Source: DAHUXT01 sp036273675
GTDB taxonomy: Bacteria > Chloroflexota > Ktedonobacteria > Ktedonobacterales > JADMIN01
DNA length: 64,000 nt
Assembly (NCBI GenBank): GCA_036273675.1
Contig: DASUHD010000170.1
Location: 62,001-126,000 of the forward strand
Direction: 5' to 3'
In this document: piece after piece, positions 60,160 through 64,000 of the stretch
How the letters are laid out: each line of letters starts with the position of its first letter
Numbering within the stretch: the first letter of the stretch is position 1
The notes under the pieces: model-generated
What the model saw: the letters and a program-made list of their open reading frames with translations, nothing else
Databases searched by the model: none
Told to the model about the DNA's origin: nothing
Program-made: the position numbers and the translations under genes

Positions 60160-61482
60160 ATGCGACAACTGGACATACTAGAGGGGCAATTTGCCCGCCA
60201 CGAGACGCTGCCGCGCGAGGCGGTGCTGAAAGCCGACCTGCTGCGCACGGGCATCTCATTCGATGAGGGCGCGCTCATCCTTCCCGCCGGGGATGGCGAG
60301 CATCCGACGCGGGAACACCAGCCCAAGTCCTACTTCATCTTCTCGTTCGATATGGTGCGCCAGAAGCAGCTCGACGAGACGCAGAAGTGGCACGCGCCCG
60401 AAGAGATCGCCCTGACGGGGGGGCGCTGGAATCTGCGCCGCACCATCGTCTCCACTCGGCTGAATCCGGCCTCGCCGTACCGCGTCGCTCCGCACGACGG
60501 CGCGCTCTGGCTGCATATCGACGGCGAACCGGTTGCCGAGGTTGGGCTACACGATCTGCCGCCATACTACCGGGCGAAGTTGCCAGATGACCGCCCAGTC
60601 GCCGAGATTGCGCCCACCATCGAGTGGGGCTATCTGCTCTACCTGACCGTCTTCCGCGTCTGCCAGTATTTCGGCGCAAAGGAAGAGTGCCAGTTCTGCG
60701 ACATCAACAACAACTATCGCCAGCAAATCCAGGAGGGCCGACCCTATACCGGTGTCAAGTCGGTAGCGGACATCATAGCCGCACTCGAAGCCATAGACGC
60801 CAGCGGCAGTGAGAGCCAGGCGTACACCATCACCGGTGGCAGCGTGACTTCTACCTTGCAGGGCAAAAACGAGGTTGAGTTCTACGCACAGTACGTCGAG
60901 GCCATCGAGAGCCGCTTTCCTGGCCGCTGGATCAGCAAAGTGGTGACGCAGGCGTGGCCCGTTGCCGACGTCCGGCGGCTGAAAGAGGCAGGCGCACAGA
61001 TCTATCACCCGAACTATGAGGTGTGGGACCCTGACCTCTTCCCGAAGATTTGCCCCGGCAAGACGCGCTACATTGGCCGCGACGAGTGGATTCGCCGCAT
61101 CGTAGACGCTGCGGAGGTCTTCGGCGCACCGCACGTCATTCCGAACTTCGTCGCGGGCGTCGAGATGGCGCGACCGTATGGTTATACTGAGGTGGAAGAC
61201 GCCATCCGCTCGACCGCCGAAGGGCTGGAGTTCTTCATTTCGAAGGGCATCACTCCACGGTTCACGACATGGTGTCCGGAGCCGATGACGCCGCTGGGCG
61301 ACGCTAACCCGGAGGGCGCGCCGCTGGAATACCACCTGCGGCTGCTCGAGGTCTATCGCGAGACCATGCTGCGACACCGTCTCGCGCCGCCGCCAGGCTA
61401 CGGCGAGGCTGGGCCGGGCAAAGCCGTCTTCTCGGTCAGCCCGTTCATGGACGTACTCGAAGAGGTCGCCGCACCGGTATAA
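60160..61482 (+). CDS. Radical SAM protein with CX8CX2C motif, function unknown
   Basis: A 440-residue protein with cysteines 168, 177 and 180 in FRVCQYFGAKEECQFCDINNN. This is CX8CX2C, not the usual CX3CX2C. SAM-site-like segments follow (AYTITGGSVTS, GAQIYHPNYEVWDPDLFPKI, GAPHVIPNFVAGVEM). The N-terminal 150 residues have no family that I recognise. It lies between mqnA and mqnC, yet is neither MqnE nor MqnC. GAGGG lies 8 bases before the ATG. Confidence 0.85.
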   Translation: MRQLDILEGQFARHETLPREAVLKADLLRTGISFDEGALILPAGDGEHPTREHQPKSYFIFSFDMVRQKQLDETQKWHAPEEIALTGGRWNLRRTIVSTRLNPASPYRVAPHDGALWLHIDGEPVAEVGLHDLPPYYRAKLPDDRPVAEIAPTIEWGYLLYLTVFRVCQYFGAKEECQFCDINNNYRQQIQEGRPYTGVKSVADIIAALEAIDASGSESQAYTITGGSVTSTLQGKNEVEFYAQYVEAIESRFPGRWISKVVTQAWPVADVRRLKEAGAQIYHPNYEVWDPDLFPKICPGKTRYIGRDEWIRRIVDAAEVFGAPHVIPNFVAGVEMARPYGYTEVEDAIRSTAEGLEFFISKGITPRFTTWCPEPMTPLGDANPEGAPLEYHLRLLEVYRETMLRHRLAPPPGYGEAGPGKAVFSVSPFMDVLEEVAAPV

Positions 61483-61512
61483 ATGACCGCTGTTGAATTG
61501 AGGTATTGAGCC

Positions 61513-62619
61513 ATGCAAACGATCACAACGACGCCAGATGAGTTGCTGAAACGCGCCGTCAACGGTGGCCGCATCAGTCTCGAAGAGGGCGTCCATCTCT
61601 ATCAGACGGCGACGACCGATGAGCTGAAGCGCGCCGCCGATGCCATCCGCCAACAGCGACATCCCGAGGGCATCGTCACCTATTTGGTGGATCGCAACAT
61701 CAACTACACCAACGTCTGCATCGTGGACTGCGGCTTCTGCGCCTTCTATCGCAAGCCCGCCAGCTCCGAGGCCTACCTGCTGACCAACGAGCAGATTGGC
61801 GAGAAGATGGCCGAGCTACGCGCCTGGGGCGGCTCGCGCGTGCTCTTGCAAGGTGGCGTCAATCCTTACCTCAAGATCGACTACTATGAGGGGCTGCTGC
61901 GCTACCTCAAAGAGCATTTCCCGGAGATTCAGATCGATGGCTTCTCGCCGGTCGAGGTCTGGAATATCGCGCGTATCATGAAGATGCCGCTAGACGAAGT
62001 GCTGCACCGATTACACGAGGCGGGGATGGACGGCCTGCCCGGCGGTGGCGCGGAGATTCTGGATAACCGCACCCGCAACCGCATCGCGCCGCACAAGGGG
62101 ACGTGGGAAAGCTGGATCGAGGCGGAGCGGCTGGCCCAGCGCGAAGGGATGACCACCTCGGCAACGATGGTCTTTGGCTTCGACGAGGAGATCGAGGAGC
62201 GCGTGCTTCACCTGACGCGCCTGCGCGACCTGCAGGACGAGAGCCACGCCTACAACGGCAACGGCTTCACCAGCTTCATCGTCTGGAGCTATCAGCCTGA
62301 GCATACCGCGATGGGCGGCACGCGCTCCACTGGCGACGAGTACCTGCGGATGGTCGCATTCGCCCGCATCATGCTGGACAACTTCGAGAATATCAGCGCA
62401 TCGTGGCCCTCGCAGGGCGCCGACCTGGCGCGCGAGGCGCTACACTGCGGCGCGAACGATTTCGGCAGCACGATGATGGAGGAGAACGTGGTCAGCGCCG
62501 CCGGGGCCGACGTCGGCACATGCATGACGGTCGATCAGATTCAGGCGCAGATTCGCAACGCTGGCTTCCGCCCCGCCGTCCGCAACAGCCGCTACGAGAT
62601 ACTGCAACAGTTCGAATAG
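61513..62619 (+). CDS. mqnC: Cyclic dehypoxanthine futalosine synthase (radical SAM)
   Basis: Cyclises dehypoxanthine futalosine. The 368-residue protein carries the FeS/SAM motif at Cys69, 73 and 76 within VDRNINYTNVCIVDCGFCAF, typical of MqnC. Further support comes from RVLLQGGVNPYLKIDYYE, GLPGGGAEIL and the C-terminal NDFGSTMMEENVVSAAGA. A GAGGT ribosome site lies about 9 bases upstream of the ATG. Confidence 0.94.
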   Translation: MQTITTTPDELLKRAVNGGRISLEEGVHLYQTATTDELKRAADAIRQQRHPEGIVTYLVDRNINYTNVCIVDCGFCAFYRKPASSEAYLLTNEQIGEKMAELRAWGGSRVLLQGGVNPYLKIDYYEGLLRYLKEHFPEIQIDGFSPVEVWNIARIMKMPLDEVLHRLHEAGMDGLPGGGAEILDNRTRNRIAPHKGTWESWIEAERLAQREGMTTSATMVFGFDEEIEERVLHLTRLRDLQDESHAYNGNGFTSFIVWSYQPEHTAMGGTRSTGDEYLRMVAFARIMLDNFENISASWPSQGADLAREALHCGANDFGSTMMEENVVSAAGADVGTCMTVDQIQAQIRNAGFRPAVRNSRYEILQQFE

Positions 62620-62693
62620 CGTGTTGCACGGGCAGCCTGAGCGACCACCACCGAGACGGCAGTGAGAGCTATGCCGCTTGCCATAGGGGTTAC

Positions 62694-63152
62694 ATGATGA
62701 AAACTGACGACGACGACTCAGGCAGCAAGACCGAGCTAGATACCTTGACGGCGGCGTTCTTCCGAGCCGTCTCGTTCGATGACGGTGAGACTCCACCGTA
62801 CGCAAATCTGTATGACATCTTTATTGAGAGCGGACAGATCATCAAGAACAGTTCGTCCTCGCCAGAGATCTATACCGTCCGCCAGTTCATCGAGCCACGC
62901 CAACGCATAGTTGAGTCGGGAGAACTCAAAAGCTTCCGAGAGTCTGAAACGGCGGAGATTACAGAAATATTCGGCAACATCGCCCATCGGCTTAGCGTGT
63001 ATGAGAAACATGGCCTCAGCACGGGCGCGATGATCGAGGGCCGTGGCGTGATTTCCATACAGTTTATCGCGACGCCCACCGGCTGGAAAATCAGCGCGAT
63101 GGCCTGGGACGACGAACGGCCTGGATTGACAATCCCTGAGCGGTACGGGTGA
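62694..63152 (+). CDS. Small NTF2/SnoaL-like protein
   Basis: A 152-residue protein (start 62694 or the Met at 62697). Segments TAAFFRAVSFDDGE, YDIFIESGQIIKNSS and a C-terminal GVISIQFIATPTGWKISAMAWDDE fit the cone-like alpha+beta barrel of NTF2-like proteins. Catalytic residues are not evident. AGGGG lies 4-7 bases upstream. It lies within the mqn operon, 6 bases before the amidohydrolase, so it may be linked to it. Confidence 0.72.
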   Translation: MMKTDDDDSGSKTELDTLTAAFFRAVSFDDGETPPYANLYDIFIESGQIIKNSSSSPEIYTVRQFIEPRQRIVESGELKSFRESETAEITEIFGNIAHRLSVYEKHGLSTGAMIEGRGVISIQFIATPTGWKISAMAWDDERPGLTIPERYG

Positions 63153-63158
63153 CCATCC

Positions 63159-64000
63159 ATGCGTGAATCCGCCGTTACCCTCTACACCGCGCGCCACATC
63201 TTCCCAGTGAGCGTGCCGCCTATTGCCGACGGAGCGGTCGCCGTCGAGGGTGTGCGCATCGTCGCGGTCGGGACAGCCGTTGACTTGCGCGAGCGCTATC
63301 CCGGCGCGCGAGTGGTGGATCTGGGCAAACATGCGCTGCTACCGGGACTGGTCAACGCGCACACCCATCTGGAGCTAACCCACCACGCCGGACACGTCCC
63401 CGAAAACCTGCCGCTGATCGAGTGGATCTATCCGTTGGTAAGCTACAGCCGGACGCGCACGCCTGAGGACTTCGAGCGGGCAGCCTATGCGGGCGTAGAT
63501 TTGTTGCGGGCAAGTGGCACGGTCGCTGTGGGGGAAATATGCACCTTTGGGCAGAGCGTGCGTCCGCTGATCGAGAGTGGCCTCCACGGCATCGTCTACT
63601 ACGAACTGCTCGGTCCAGACCCGACGCGGGCGGGCGAGCTTCTGCGCAAGGGCCAGCAACAGATAGAACAATGGCGTTGCGAGTATCCGCAGGACCGCAT
63701 CCGCTTTGGCCTCGCACCGCACACGCCATATACCACCGCCGCCGAGCTTTTGCGCACCGCCGCCGAGTGGTGCCGCGCCGAAGATGTGCCGCTCTCGATC
63801 CACACCGCCGAGTCGCCCGCCGAGACCCAGTTCCTGCGCGACGCCACTGGCCCGATTGCCGATCTGCTCTATCCCGGCGCGGGCTGGCCGATCCATCCCG
63901 AACGCGCGCCGGGCGTCTCACCGATTGCTTATCTCGAACGCCTGGATGTGCTGGCAGCTCGTCCGCTGTTGGCCCATGGCATCCAGGTGGATGCGGATGA
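63159..64000 (+). CDS. Amidohydrolase, probable aminofutalosine/nucleoside-type deaminase (partial)
   Basis: The frame is open to the window edge (280 codons). The N-terminal metal site is LLPGLVNAHTHLE, the next metal ligand is in LSIHTAESPAETQFL, and the last visible segment is RPLLAHGIQVDADE. This fits the amidohydrolase branch that deaminates adenosine-like compounds. Its position after mqnC suggests aminofutalosine deamination, but chlorohydrolase-type substrates are possible. Confidence 0.85.
   Translation, partial: MRESAVTLYTARHIFPVSVPPIADGAVAVEGVRIVAVGTAVDLRERYPGARVVDLGKHALLPGLVNAHTHLELTHHAGHVPENLPLIEWIYPLVSYSRTRTPEDFERAAYAGVDLLRASGTVAVGEICTFGQSVRPLIESGLHGIVYYELLGPDPTRAGELLRKGQQQIEQWRCEYPQDRIRFGLAPHTPYTTAAELLRTAAEWCRAEDVPLSIHTAESPAETQFLRDATGPIADLLYPGAGWPIHPERAPGVSPIAYLERLDVLAARPLLAHGIQVDAD

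Noticed and set aside
60160..61482. Assignment of the radical SAM protein as MqnE (aminofutalosine synthase)
   Set aside because: The cysteine spacing (CX8CX2C) and N-terminal region do not match MqnE, which has CX3CX2C in a TNxC context.

Overview
ORGANISM. This is GC-rich, gene-dense bacterial chromosome with no phage, plasmid or IS element visible. Several features together point to Chloroflexota, probably a Ktedonobacteria-like lineage: futalosine-type menaquinone genes (mqnA, mqnC), type-2 isopentenyl-diphosphate isomerase, an archaeal/eukaryotic-type short prolyl-tRNA synthetase, T-box leaders on aminoacyl-tRNA synthetase genes, Hanks-type Ser/Thr kinases with C-terminal membrane anchors, and an Ala/Lys/Pro-rich histone H1-like protein. 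The phylum call is inference. No rRNA or tRNA gene and no CRISPR array was found.  LAYOUT. 0-5.2 kb, minus strand: proteostasis genes hsp20-lon, overlapping by a few bases, followed by a PIG-L deacetylase cut by the window edge, with two small upstream genes. 5.3-12 kb, plus: two adjacent probable pseudoenzymes (a ROK-fold protein without its catalytic Asp and a membrane-anchored pseudokinase), a HIT protein, a tiny membrane peptide, prfA, an aminotransferase and a HAD hydrolase. 12-20 kb: a SprT-like metalloprotein, a polytopic membrane protein, greA behind a leader terminator, an H1-like protein, a DUF3224-type gene broken by an in-frame amber codon, purB and two RCK (TrkA-like) genes. 20-27 kb: T-box-proS, a geranylgeranyl-reductase-type flavoprotein, DedA, a zinc/tandem-HTH protein and an isoaspartyl peptidase. 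27-36 kb: glpK behind an attenuator-like hairpin, an active-looking Ser/Thr kinase, mutS2, T-box-serS. 36-45 kb, minus: LysM/glucosaminidase-like protein, divergent PAP2, xseB, xseA, a BCCP-like protein that lacks the biotin lysine, efp, aroQ, an aroK-aroB fusion, HNH, GNAT and glnA. 45-51 kb: a lipid-binding-like membrane protein, a heterodimeric ABC exporter and an APH-type phosphotransferase. 52-57 kb: a three-subunit molybdenum hydroxylase and fni. 57.5-64 kb: a two-gene operon of unknown function, then tetR-mqnA-radical SAM-mqnC-NTF2-like-amidohydrolase, a menaquinone locus running off the right edge.  THEMES. (1) Operons are compact and translationally coupled. (2) RNA-level control is common: two T-boxes, a leader terminator before greA, an attenuator-like hairpin before glpK, and structured leaders before prfA and hsp20. 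(3) Two families of dispersed intergenic hairpin repeats occur. Family A (four copies) shows compensatory base changes in two stems. Family B (four copies) carries a GAGAGG tail that serves as the Shine-Dalgarno sequence of xseA and of the molybdenum hydroxylase large-subunit gene. (4) Several proteins keep a fold but lose catalytic residues: the ROK-like protein, a pseudokinase, a BCCP without lysine, and an ABC half with a degenerate Walker B. The most promising leads are the lysine-less BCCP beside efp, the radical SAM protein with CX8CX2C spacing inside the mqn operon, the covarying repeat A, and the greA leader terminator.
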